Shown one piece after another: positions 57,088-64,000 of a stretch of DNA of 64,000 nucleotides. A program made the translations under genes and the position numbers. Origin of the DNA: UMGS1696 sp964621755. GTDB taxonomy: Bacteria > Bacillota > Clostridia > Oscillospirales > CAG-272. The notes below the pieces were generated by a model. That model was not told the DNA's origin. It searched no databases and saw only the letters and a program-made list of their open reading frames with translations. How positions within the stretch are numbered: position 1 is the first letter of the stretch; every line of letters begins with the position of its first letter. The stretch covers positions 8,593 to 72,592 of the forward strand of contig CAZUPI010000008.1 of assembly GCA_964621755.1 (NCBI GenBank), in the 5' to 3' direction.

Positions 57088-59064
57088 TTATCCCATTTCA
57101 TAGAACAGTACCGTACCACACCTCTTTGGAAGCTCCACAGTAAGCCCGCATTTTAATTCTTCCGCGGTCTTCGTGAACGTTTCACCGGTTACAGCATCTG
57201 TAAAATGATAAACAGCGCCATCCGTCAGATAAATTTTCGCAGTATAGGATTCCTCCTCGGCAAGCGTGTTCCGGATAAACTGCACATATCCCCTTCGGTT
57301 GTCCGTATCGTCAAACTGTACTGCATACCAGTCATGGTAATCCTTACGGCATTCGGTAAGCGGATAGTAGTCGCCGGAGAGCATGATATCAGCTGCTTTT
57401 CTCCAGATTTTGCCCATGCGGATTCCGATCTTGAATTCCGCGTCGGACGCGTTGTACCAAATCATCGAGGTCACTGCCGGAACCATCGCATTCTGGAACG
57501 AGAACTCGTCGTTCGGCGCATATACGCCCTCCTCACAAAGACTGCTGTCCCACGTCATATTGTGCGAACGGAAATACGGTATCCACTCATGCATCTGATA
57601 AAACTGCTTTTGCTTCACCGGAAGATTTCCGTATCCCACGTCTGTATAATGAAGCGGAACCGCACGACGCATGGTTTCAAGGTCGTTTCTCCGTCCTCCG
57701 GACGCACAGGAGTCTATCCATAATCCCGGATTCCGATGAATCAGTTCATCCCAATAGCGGAGATATCCTTGCACATGACGATTTTCCATTGCGCCAATCC
57801 GGTCACAAACCTCTTCACGCTCCCAAATCGGCTTTGGGTTGAAGTTGAAATCCTGCCGGTACACACGAATGTGGCTTTCCTTGATGAGTGAATCCACTCG
57901 TTCGATAAGCCAGTCGCACGCCTCGGGATTCCCAAGGTCAAGAAGATGATCTCCGCGATGCACGCTATCCGACTCATCCGCAATCGGGTAGAGCCATTCA
58001 TGGTGCTCTTCATGCAGCTCCGTACCGGGCATCACCCTCTCCGGCTCAAACCAGAGTAAAAATTTAATCCCATACTTGTCGCACGTTTCTCCAATCGGAC
58101 CAAGCCCACGCGGAAACCGCTCCGCATCCGGCGCCCACGTGCCGATGTGCGGCCAGTTATAGTCGCATTTGTACCATCCGGCGTCAATCCACCAGATGTC
58201 CGGCTTCATTCCGCGACGCACGTATTCTTCAATTGCACCTACTTGATTTTCCTCCGTCGCAGCGGTATGCTCCGGTTTTCCTTCACAATTCCAGTGATGC
58301 AGACAGAGAGACGGGGCTATTGGCTGTCCGTATTCACGAGGAAGAATGTGCTTCAAATACCACCTGCGCCAGAGGTTGCAGCTCCTGCTTTCACTGCCCG
58401 TTGTTGCCATGAGCGTAAGACGCGGTGTTATCATTGTTTCGCCGGGCAAAATTTTCATGTGACACCGCATCTGCCCGCAAAAATACGAAATTCCGCCATC
58501 AAAACGCCCAACGACTGCCTTCCACATATGTGGCCAACCAACCGCCGCACGCACCACAAATTCTTCGAAAACAAATTTCATGTAGGGAAATGCCCCGTTG
58601 CAGGAGGTGGCGTCGTTTGGCTGAGTCTGCATTTCACTATTTTCAAGGGTATCGGTGAACCACTCATATCCATCCTCGTCGCATGTGTCTCCGTTCCCGT
58701 GAACAAACGCCTTAAAATTCCCTGCAATATCACCGCCAAGCATCACGTCAGATATCACCGGCGTTTCTTTATCACCGTTATTCGTAAATTCCACAGCCCA
58801 CTCAGATACCGGAAAGTCGCGGTATTCGAGATGAGCCGCCGTGACCGTCAGTCCGCAGGCGCATGTCCCGGTGTATGTATAGCGGGTGATGTTCGCGTCT
58901 ACCCGTTCGCGTCGGAAGCTGCGCTCGAAATGAGAGGGAATTCCGTGAAATTCATTTCCGTCGATTTTAAATTTCAGTGGGATTTTATCGTATATCGCCC
59001 CAGTGTTATGTACGAACAGTTTGGGCATCAGCTCCATGTCTGCACGTTCTGTCTTTTGATTCAT
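57088..59064 (-). CDS. Glycoside hydrolase family 36 alpha-galactosidase
   Basis: This 658-residue enzyme removes terminal alpha-galactose from raffinose-type sugars or related substrates. The barrel shows WWIDAGWYKCDYNWP, LLWFEPERV, the nucleophile aspartate in YRQDFNFNP and the acid/base aspartate in DSCASGGRRNDLETMRR. No signal peptide, so intracellular. ATG 59064 is preceded by GGAGGG; a seven-residue extension is rejected. It lies directly downstream of recG on the same strand, 28 bases away, so it may be co-transcribed with it by chance. Confidence 0.9.
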   Translation of the reverse strand: MNQKTERADMELMPKLFVHNTGAIYDKIPLKFKIDGNEFHGIPSHFERSFRRERVDANITRYTYTGTCACGLTVTAAHLEYRDFPVSEWAVEFTNNGDKETPVISDVMLGGDIAGNFKAFVHGNGDTCDEDGYEWFTDTLENSEMQTQPNDATSCNGAFPYMKFVFEEFVVRAAVGWPHMWKAVVGRFDGGISYFCGQMRCHMKILPGETMITPRLTLMATTGSESRSCNLWRRWYLKHILPREYGQPIAPSLCLHHWNCEGKPEHTAATEENQVGAIEEYVRRGMKPDIWWIDAGWYKCDYNWPHIGTWAPDAERFPRGLGPIGETCDKYGIKFLLWFEPERVMPGTELHEEHHEWLYPIADESDSVHRGDHLLDLGNPEACDWLIERVDSLIKESHIRVYRQDFNFNPKPIWEREEVCDRIGAMENRHVQGYLRYWDELIHRNPGLWIDSCASGGRRNDLETMRRAVPLHYTDVGYGNLPVKQKQFYQMHEWIPYFRSHNMTWDSSLCEEGVYAPNDEFSFQNAMVPAVTSMIWYNASDAEFKIGIRMGKIWRKAADIMLSGDYYPLTECRKDYHDWYAVQFDDTDNRRGYVQFIRNTLAEEESYTAKIYLTDGAVYHFTDAVTGETFTKTAEELKCGLTVELPKRCGTVLFYEMG

Positions 59065-59092
59065 GATGTTGTCCCTCCACATCACGTGTCGT

Positions 59093-61312
59093 TTAGTTCT
59101 GTGTATTTCCTACAGATTTTATCAGTCTTTCAAGCTGACGTGCCGCCCGCTTGTTTTGTTCTTCCATAAGTTCCGGGTCGCTTGACGCCGTGCGCTTTGC
59201 ATAGTATGACGCCCGTTCCATCATTGTGGTATCCCGGCAGGAAGCGGCAAGGGTGAAGTTCATCTGTCCGTGCTGCCGTATGATGCCGCCTTCTCCGATG
59301 AAGTCGCCCGGACCGCGCATTTCAAGGTCGTATTCCGCGATTTGGAAGCCGTCCGAGGTGCTTTTTATTGCGCGCAGTCGGTCAATCGCGGTCTCGCTTT
59401 TGGAATCTGATACCAAAATAAAGTACGATTTTGCAGTTCCGCGTCCCACGCGTCCGCGTAGCTGATGCAGTTGTGACAGACCGAATCGCTCCGCATTTTC
59501 TACAATCATCAACGTTGCGTTCGGCACATTGACGCCAACCTCAATAACCGTTGTGGAAACCAGAACGTCAAGATTTCCCGTAGCAAACTCACTCATTACG
59601 GCTTCTCGCTGCGCCGCTTTCAGCTTGCCATGTATATACCCAATTTTAAGCTCCGGGAGCGCGTCTGCAAGATAGTCAGCAAAGGCCGTCGCGGTTTTCA
59701 GTGGAACAGATGTGTCCCGCCAGTTTTCCACAAGCGGTATATCCGCCATCTCATCTGTGTCATTTTCGTCGTATTTTTTTGTATATGCGTCTTCCTCGAC
59801 CTCATCTACAGCCGGACAGACTACGTATACCTGGTGTCCCTCGGCCACTTGTTTTTTTATAAATCCGTTCAGCCGCGTACGATACCCTTCATTCACGATA
59901 AACGTATCGATTTTCTGTCTGCCCTTTGGAAGCTCGTCAATGCGCGATACGTCAATGCTCCCGTAGGTCGCGAGAGTCAGAGTCCGCGGAATCGGGGTCG
60001 CGCTCATGACGAGACAATGTATATCCTTCGCCTTATCAAACAACGCCGCACGCTGTGTCACGCCGAATCGGTGCTGCTCGTCAATGACTGCCAGCCCGAG
60101 CCGGTCTATCACAGTTCCTTCTGATATCAGCGCATGTGTACCGATGACTACGTCGATTTTATTGACCATCAGCCCCTCGTCAGACAGCCCTGATAAAACT
60201 TGCTCACGCTCTTTCTTTTTTATCGACCCGGTCAGCAGCGCGCACGTTATCCCGAGCTTGCCAAATAGCGTCGATAAATCTTCATAATGCTGATTCGCCA
60301 GAATTTCGGTCGGCACCATCAGCGCGGCACGGTACCCATTCTTCACGGCAATATATATCGCCGCCGCCGCAACGATTGTTTTCCCGCTTCCGACGTCTCC
60401 GGTCAAAATGCGGTTCATGAGAAATTCTCCCGCCATATCCGCGGCGATTTCATTGATTGACCGCCTTTGCGCACCTGTTAATTCAAAGGAAAGAACATTT
60501 TTGAACGCGTCCGCATCCTTTGGAGAAAGCTTCATAACAAGCGTGTTTTCACGCTTCATTTTCGCACCCGATATGGCAATCGAGAGAAACATAAGATACA
60601 GCTCATCGAAAACGAGCCGCCGTTTCGCAGATTCCAGTGCGGACATGGACTCGGGGCGGTGAATATTCGATAGTGTATAGGACAGCGTCGGCAGTCCAAG
60701 CTCGACCAGCGCGTCGGACGGCAGAAATTCCACGATTTCGTTTCCCGCAATACGCATAGCATCCCCAACCAGCGACGCCATCATTTTTTGTGTCAAACCA
60801 GAGGACAGTGGATATACCGGAACAATATCCGGCAGTGGTACCTCCTCGACATATCCTTCACTTATTGGATTTGTCAGTTTGAGCTGCACTTTTTTGTGAG
60901 AGCTATCGAGCACAAATTTACCAAAAAAACGGAAGGTCGCACCTGTCGTCATTTTATCGCGCAGATATGTTTGATTGAAATAGGTGATTTCAACCGCGTC
61001 TGTCTCGTCAAACGCACGCGCCTTCAACAGCGTCATGCCGCGTTTTACTATACTGATGGTGGGTTCTGTCGCGATAGTCAGCACGGCGGAAAAGGGTCCG
61101 TCCTCTCCGTTTTGCAGCTTAGCTTTGATATCGGATAAGGTCACGATATCTCCCCGATTCTGGTATGCGCGCGGATAGCACCGCAGCAGGTCGTACGCGG
61201 TGAAAATCCCCATTTTGGAAAGAGCTGCCGCCCGTACTGCTCCAACCCCGCGGAACTCTGTGACCGGGGTGTCGAGCTTCTGTCTGTCTAATTTATCTTT
61301 ATCGGAAGTCAT
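59093..61312 (-). CDS. recG: ATP-dependent DNA helicase RecG
   Basis: This 739-residue branch-migration helicase rescues stalled forks and resolves recombination intermediates. It has an N-terminal OB-type wedge domain (to about residue 270) and helicase motifs GDVGSGKTI, AAALMVPTEILANQHY, IDEQHRFGV, SATPIPRTL, STTVIEVGVNVPNA and QLRGRVGRG. The C-terminal TRG-like segment carries the translocation motif. It is slightly longer than typical because of an acidic insert around residue 505 (DENDTDEMADIP). It is divergent from the PPK2 gene. Confidence 0.96.
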   Translation of the reverse strand: MTSDKDKLDRQKLDTPVTEFRGVGAVRAAALSKMGIFTAYDLLRCYPRAYQNRGDIVTLSDIKAKLQNGEDGPFSAVLTIATEPTISIVKRGMTLLKARAFDETDAVEITYFNQTYLRDKMTTGATFRFFGKFVLDSSHKKVQLKLTNPISEGYVEEVPLPDIVPVYPLSSGLTQKMMASLVGDAMRIAGNEIVEFLPSDALVELGLPTLSYTLSNIHRPESMSALESAKRRLVFDELYLMFLSIAISGAKMKRENTLVMKLSPKDADAFKNVLSFELTGAQRRSINEIAADMAGEFLMNRILTGDVGSGKTIVAAAAIYIAVKNGYRAALMVPTEILANQHYEDLSTLFGKLGITCALLTGSIKKKEREQVLSGLSDEGLMVNKIDVVIGTHALISEGTVIDRLGLAVIDEQHRFGVTQRAALFDKAKDIHCLVMSATPIPRTLTLATYGSIDVSRIDELPKGRQKIDTFIVNEGYRTRLNGFIKKQVAEGHQVYVVCPAVDEVEEDAYTKKYDENDTDEMADIPLVENWRDTSVPLKTATAFADYLADALPELKIGYIHGKLKAAQREAVMSEFATGNLDVLVSTTVIEVGVNVPNATLMIVENAERFGLSQLHQLRGRVGRGTAKSYFILVSDSKSETAIDRLRAIKSTSDGFQIAEYDLEMRGPGDFIGEGGIIRQHGQMNFTLAASCRDTTMMERASYYAKRTASSDPELMEEQNKRAARQLERLIKSVGNTQN

Positions 61313-61436
61313 AATACACTTATAGCTATCATTATCAATTATAGCAATATGTTAGCATAAATCTGTCCATATTTCAAGTATAATTTTGTGCTTAAAACGA
61401 GAATACTATAAAAAAAGATAATGGCGGTATTCTTTT
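61313..61436. other. Divergent intergenic region of recG and ppk2
   Basis: TATAAT-like boxes are seen on both strands (near 61342 on the minus strand and near 61378 on the plus strand) without clear -35 partners. An AGAATAC...GTATTCT inverted repeat overlaps the region before the PPK2 start. Confidence 0.35.
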
Positions 61437-62147
61437 ATGAACGAAACTCTGCAAATCGAACTCCCATCGGATAAACCCGAGGAAAAATATAAAAAACGTA
61501 TGTCCGAACTGCAAAACATGATGTCAGAGTGTGCTGGCCTGCTGCAGGAGACTAAAAAATCACTCACCATCGTATTCGAGGGACTTGATGCGTCTGGCAA
61601 GAGCGGGTGCATCAAAAGGCTCATCCGTGAACTTGACATGAAGCAGTACGACGTATATCCGGTTGCAAAGCCCAGCGAGGAGGAGTATGCGCACCACTAC
61701 CTTTGGCGCTTTTGGAGAAGCATTCCTTCCTACGGAAGCATCGCGATATTCGACCGAAGCTGGTACGGGCGAGTCCTTGTCGAACGGATTGAGGGGTTGT
61801 GTCGTCCCGACGAATGGGGAAGGGCGTATCATGAGATAAACACATTTGAAAAGCAGCTTTTTGACGACGGAAGCATCGTGATAAAATTGTGGCTTGAAGT
61901 AAGCGAAGCAGAACAATTGAAACGCTTCAAAAGCCGCATGGAGACGCCCGGTAAGGAGCATAAGCTGACTGACGAGGATTGGCGCAATCGTGCAAAGCGC
62001 AGGGAATACGACGCCGCGCGCGACGATATGCTGACCATGACCAATACCATGTACGCTCCATGGCATGTCATTCCCGCAGATAACAAAAGAAACGCCCGCA
62101 TAGCGGTTGCCGAAACCATTCTTTCATGGGTGGATTTTTTGCTGTAA
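61437..62147 (+). CDS. Polyphosphate kinase 2 family protein
   Basis: This 236-residue P-loop kinase of the PPK2 family transfers phosphate between polyphosphate and nucleotides. Walker A is FEGLDASGKSG near residue 48. The lid motif is FDRSWYGRVLVERIEG, followed by a conserved DDWxNR-like segment (DEDWRNRAKRREYDAA). One domain only, consistent with phosphorylation of nucleoside mono- or diphosphates. It is followed after about 80 bases, and an independent promoter, by a three-domain phosphotransferase fusion gene. Confidence 0.88.
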   Translation: MNETLQIELPSDKPEEKYKKRMSELQNMMSECAGLLQETKKSLTIVFEGLDASGKSGCIKRLIRELDMKQYDVYPVAKPSEEEYAHHYLWRFWRSIPSYGSIAIFDRSWYGRVLVERIEGLCRPDEWGRAYHEINTFEKQLFDDGSIVIKLWLEVSEAEQLKRFKSRMETPGKEHKLTDEDWRNRAKRREYDAARDDMLTMTNTMYAPWHVIPADNKRNARIAVAETILSWVDFLL

Positions 62148-62153
62148 ATCACC

Positions 62154-62182
62154 TTGACGCTGCTTTTGCCATTTGATATAAT
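62154..62182 (+). promoter_or_regulatory. Promoter of the fusion gene at 62226
   Basis: -35 TTGACG (62154-62159), 17-base spacer, -10 TATAAT (62177-62182), 44 bases before the start. It lies just after the PPK2 stop. Confidence 0.75.
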
Positions 62183-62225
62183 AATCATAAATCCAATGAG
62201 TATAAAAGTTTTAAGTGAGGTTGAT

Positions 62226-63461
62226 ATGACGGGAAAGGTTATTTTTTTAAATGGTGTGACAAGCTGTGGAAAAACGTCGATTGCGTCGTGTATGAAGGAG
62301 ATGTGCAGAAGCATCATTTATGTCTTTTCAAATGATATTTTTCATGAAATGGTGTCAGATAGAGCCTTCGAAAAACATGAGCAGGGATACTCGCACCTGA
62401 TTGCTGACTCGATAACTGCGCAGTATTATGCCGCACGCGGTGCCGCTGACGCTGGCTTTACCGTGGTGATTGACGGTATGCTTCTAGATTTACCCGAATA
62501 CGTCGAGCGTTTCGGGAAACGCAATATTGAATTGGTCCGCGACATTTTTGCAGGGTGCGACTTCACAATGGTGAATATGACATGCCCACCCGATGAGCTG
62601 AGAAGACGAAATATTTCCCGTGGTAATCGCGGTGTACGCCAATCTGACGAGCAGCTTGAAGTAATGACGAAAGAATTCCCATGCGACATCAATATCGACG
62701 TGATGACAACCATGCCAGATGAATCCGCAGCCATCATTATGCGTTACTGTGGACTCGACTTCGACTGCTTTGGTGAGATGGGAACGGAAAACCGCTTCAA
62801 TCTTGAAGGATTAGGCAAACAGCAGGCGCTGGCAACTATCGGCAGGGAACGACGCAGGTTCCTCGAAGACATCCTGAACCCGTATTCCGCCAAAATCGAC
62901 TACTGTGCGGTGCCGGAATTTCCAAAGCCGGGGAAGATGACACCGCCGCTGAAAATTTCGGTTACGATTCAGCAAATCGAACCGGCAGCAGAGGAACTGA
63001 CAGCACGTGGATACGAAAAAATCGGAATGACATTCGTTAGACGCGGGATAACCGGTGAAATAAAGGAGACTGTGAAGCTGCACGGCGCGGACGATATCCA
63101 AATCCACGAACCAATGGACTACCTGTGCCGTACGGTAAGCCTACAAATCGACCGAAAAATGGGAACAGCACACCCCAAGCATCCCGATATGATTTATCCG
63201 ATAAACTATGGTTATGTGAAAGACGGAATTGAAATGCCAGACGGCGAACCAATTGACGCGTATCTTCTGGAAGTTGAGGATCCTGTGGAAACGTATACCG
63301 GCTATGTTTCTGCAGTGATATGCCGCCAAAATGACAATGAAGACAAGCTCGTCGTTGTTCCGGCAGATAATACGAAAAAAAACAGCTTTTTTACCATACG
63401 CATGAAGGTAGAATTTGTTGAGCAATATTTCGACAGTGTGTTCTATATGAATGCATTATAA
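62226..63461 (+). CDS. Three-part fusion: P-loop phosphotransferase and pyrophosphatase-like domain
   Basis: This 411-residue cytoplasmic protein is in three parts. Residues 1-170 resemble chloramphenicol phosphotransferase-like kinases, with Walker A FLNGVTSCGKTS, FSNDIFHEM, VIDGMLLDLP and the CPPDELRRRNISRGNR lid. Residues about 185-300 are unassigned, with a faint GrpB-like pattern (IEPAAEELTARGYEKI) that lacks the HIGSTAVPG motif. Residues about 310-411 look like a short family I pyrophosphatase-type domain (HPDMIYPINYGYV, DGEPIDAYLLEV, DNEDKLVVVPA). ATG 62226 follows TGAGG. The combination suggests nucleotide or sugar phosphorylation tied to pyrophosphate hydrolysis; this is inference. 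Confidence 0.7.
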   Translation: MTGKVIFLNGVTSCGKTSIASCMKEMCRSIIYVFSNDIFHEMVSDRAFEKHEQGYSHLIADSITAQYYAARGAADAGFTVVIDGMLLDLPEYVERFGKRNIELVRDIFAGCDFTMVNMTCPPDELRRRNISRGNRGVRQSDEQLEVMTKEFPCDINIDVMTTMPDESAAIIMRYCGLDFDCFGEMGTENRFNLEGLGKQQALATIGRERRRFLEDILNPYSAKIDYCAVPEFPKPGKMTPPLKISVTIQQIEPAAEELTARGYEKIGMTFVRRGITGEIKETVKLHGADDIQIHEPMDYLCRTVSLQIDRKMGTAHPKHPDMIYPINYGYVKDGIEMPDGEPIDAYLLEVEDPVETYTGYVSAVICRQNDNEDKLVVVPADNTKKNSFFTIRMKVEFVEQYFDSVFYMNAL

Positions 63462-63511
63462 CATGAGCTACTGCATCAAAAAAGGTACACGGCATTTTAT
63501 TTTAAAAAAGA

Positions 63512-63546
63512 GCGGGGAAAACTTTTAAAGTAAAAGTTTTCCCCGC
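63512..63546. terminator. Palindrome between the fusion and DAHP synthase genes
   Basis: Perfect 15-base arms GCGGGGAAAACTTTT and AAAAGTTTTCCCCGC with a five-base loop lie between convergent stops; a member of the family. Confidence 0.8.
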
Positions 63547-63564
63547 GAATCGAAAGAATTCACA

Positions 63565-64000
63565 TTATTTAATTGCGTCGATTACGCGCTTTGCAGACTG
63601 CATAACATCGTCAAACTGCGCGGGGGTGAGAGACTGCGGACCGTCGCAGAGTGCTGCCGGCGGATTGTTGTGTACCTCAATCATAATGCCGTTTGCGCCA
63701 GAAGCGATTGCAGCGAGTGCCATCGGCTTTACAAGACGGGAAAGTCCGGTTGCATGGCTCGGGTCGACGATGACCGGAAGGTGAGACAATTCACGAAGCA
63801 TCGGGACTGCCGACAGGTCAAGAGTATTTCTTGTGTAGGTTTCGAAGGTACGAATGCCGCGTTCGCAGAGGATGACATTTTCGTTTCCGCCAGCCATGAT
63901 GTATTCTGCGCTCATCAGCAGTTCCTTGAGTGTGTTAGCAAGACCGCGCTTTAAGAGAATCGGCTTATTGGTGTGGCCCAGCTCTTTAAGCAGTTCGAAG
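63565..64000 (-). CDS. aroF: 3-Deoxy-7-phosphoheptulonate synthase, 3' part
   Basis: The C-terminal 144 residues of a class I beta DAHP synthase; the open frame continues past the window edge. The conserved pieces are KPILLKRGLANT at the edge, ENVILCERGIRTFE, PVIVDPSHATG with the metal histidine and GIMIEVHNNP. It condenses PEP and erythrose-4-phosphate in the first step of the shikimate pathway and thus feeds the operon at 51891-56979. Whether a chorismate mutase domain is fused at its N-terminus lies outside the window. Confidence 0.94.
   Translation of the reverse strand, partial: FELLKELGHTNKPILLKRGLANTLKELLMSAEYIMAGGNENVILCERGIRTFETYTRNTLDLSAVPMLRELSHLPVIVDPSHATGLSRLVKPMALAAIASGANGIMIEVHNNPPAALCDGPQSLTPAQFDDVMQSAKRVIDAIK

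Noticed and set aside
58147..59169. 340-codon plus-strand frame opposite the GH36 gene
   Set aside because: Antisense shadow crossing into recG; no start signal or domain.
1..64000. CRISPR arrays, tRNA or rRNA genes, prophage or insertion sequences
   Set aside because: No regularly spaced repeats, cloverleaf-like sequences, transposase or phage genes were recognised; the repeated palindromes are not evenly spaced and have no spacers.

Overview
The window is a 64 kb stretch of a draft Clostridia chromosome, most likely from an anaerobic, possibly spore-forming gut member of the Oscillospirales or a related order. The inference rests on several features. There is a class III (anaerobic) ribonucleotide reductase, a rubrerythrin and a high-molecular-weight rubredoxin. 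There are spoVAD-spoVAE genes, many Firmicutes-type promoters (TTGACA-17-TATAAT) and Shine-Dalgarno sites, PyrR- and L10-type RNA leaders, and a carbohydrate-degrading gene set (GH92, GH4, GH36). No tRNA, rRNA, CRISPR array, prophage or insertion sequence was seen. A run of ten N at 20647-20656 marks an assembly gap inside a nitroreductase gene.

Layout. 0-7 kb: YitT-like membrane protein, an orphan ABC ATPase with altered catalytic residues, a uracil permease behind a PyrR-type attenuator, and a three-gene esterase / acyltransferase / DUF6320 operon. 7-15 kb: EEP phosphatase, nrdR, histidine phosphatase, a LytTR-DUF3021 regulatory pair, an LTA-synthase-like protein, and nrdD behind two NrdR boxes. 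15-18.5 kb: convergent-ended but divergently promoted GH92 and GH4 glycosidases. 18.5-23.8 kb: rpsF-ssb-rpsR, nitroreductase, a surface protein and serine dehydratase. 24-31 kb: ABC exporter, pyridoxamine kinase, rplJ-rplL and a rarA operon. 31-33.4 kb: sugar isomerase and Gfo/Idh/MocA oxidoreductase. 33.5-36.8 kb: DHHW / MBOAT / DUF4358 O-acetylation operon with a sigma-G-like promoter. 37-44.5 kb: HD protein, two-subunit chromate transporter with a divergent LysR gene, hslO, a kinase-like protein, rubrerythrin and high-molecular-weight rubredoxin, and a TIM-barrel isomerase. 44.5-51.9 kb: sugar-binding lipoprotein, spoVAD-AE, HPr-like protein, HAD, LD-carboxypeptidase and two short or decayed reading frames. 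51.9-57 kb: compact shikimate operon aroB-aroA-aroC-aroEK-aroQ. 57-64 kb: GH36, recG, PPK2, a three-domain fusion protein and the 3' end of a DAHP synthase gene.

How it fits together. NrdR encoded at 7.8 kb probably represses nrdD at 12.5 kb in the same window. The shikimate operon and the DAHP synthase feed the same pathway. GH4, GH36, GH92, the sugar isomerases and the solute-binding lipoprotein point to use of alpha-galactosides and mannosides. A family of about fifteen GGGGAACTTTT/AAAAGTTCCCC palindromes sits mostly at gene ends and probably acts as terminators.

The observations most worth following up are: a P-loop phosphotransferase fused to a pyrophosphatase-like domain; a LysR gene whose only full-length start is ATA; the sigma-G-like promoter of the O-acetylation operon; the degenerate orphan ABC ATPase; the LytTR pair with a dyad abutting its promoter; and two short remnants of lost surface or transport genes.
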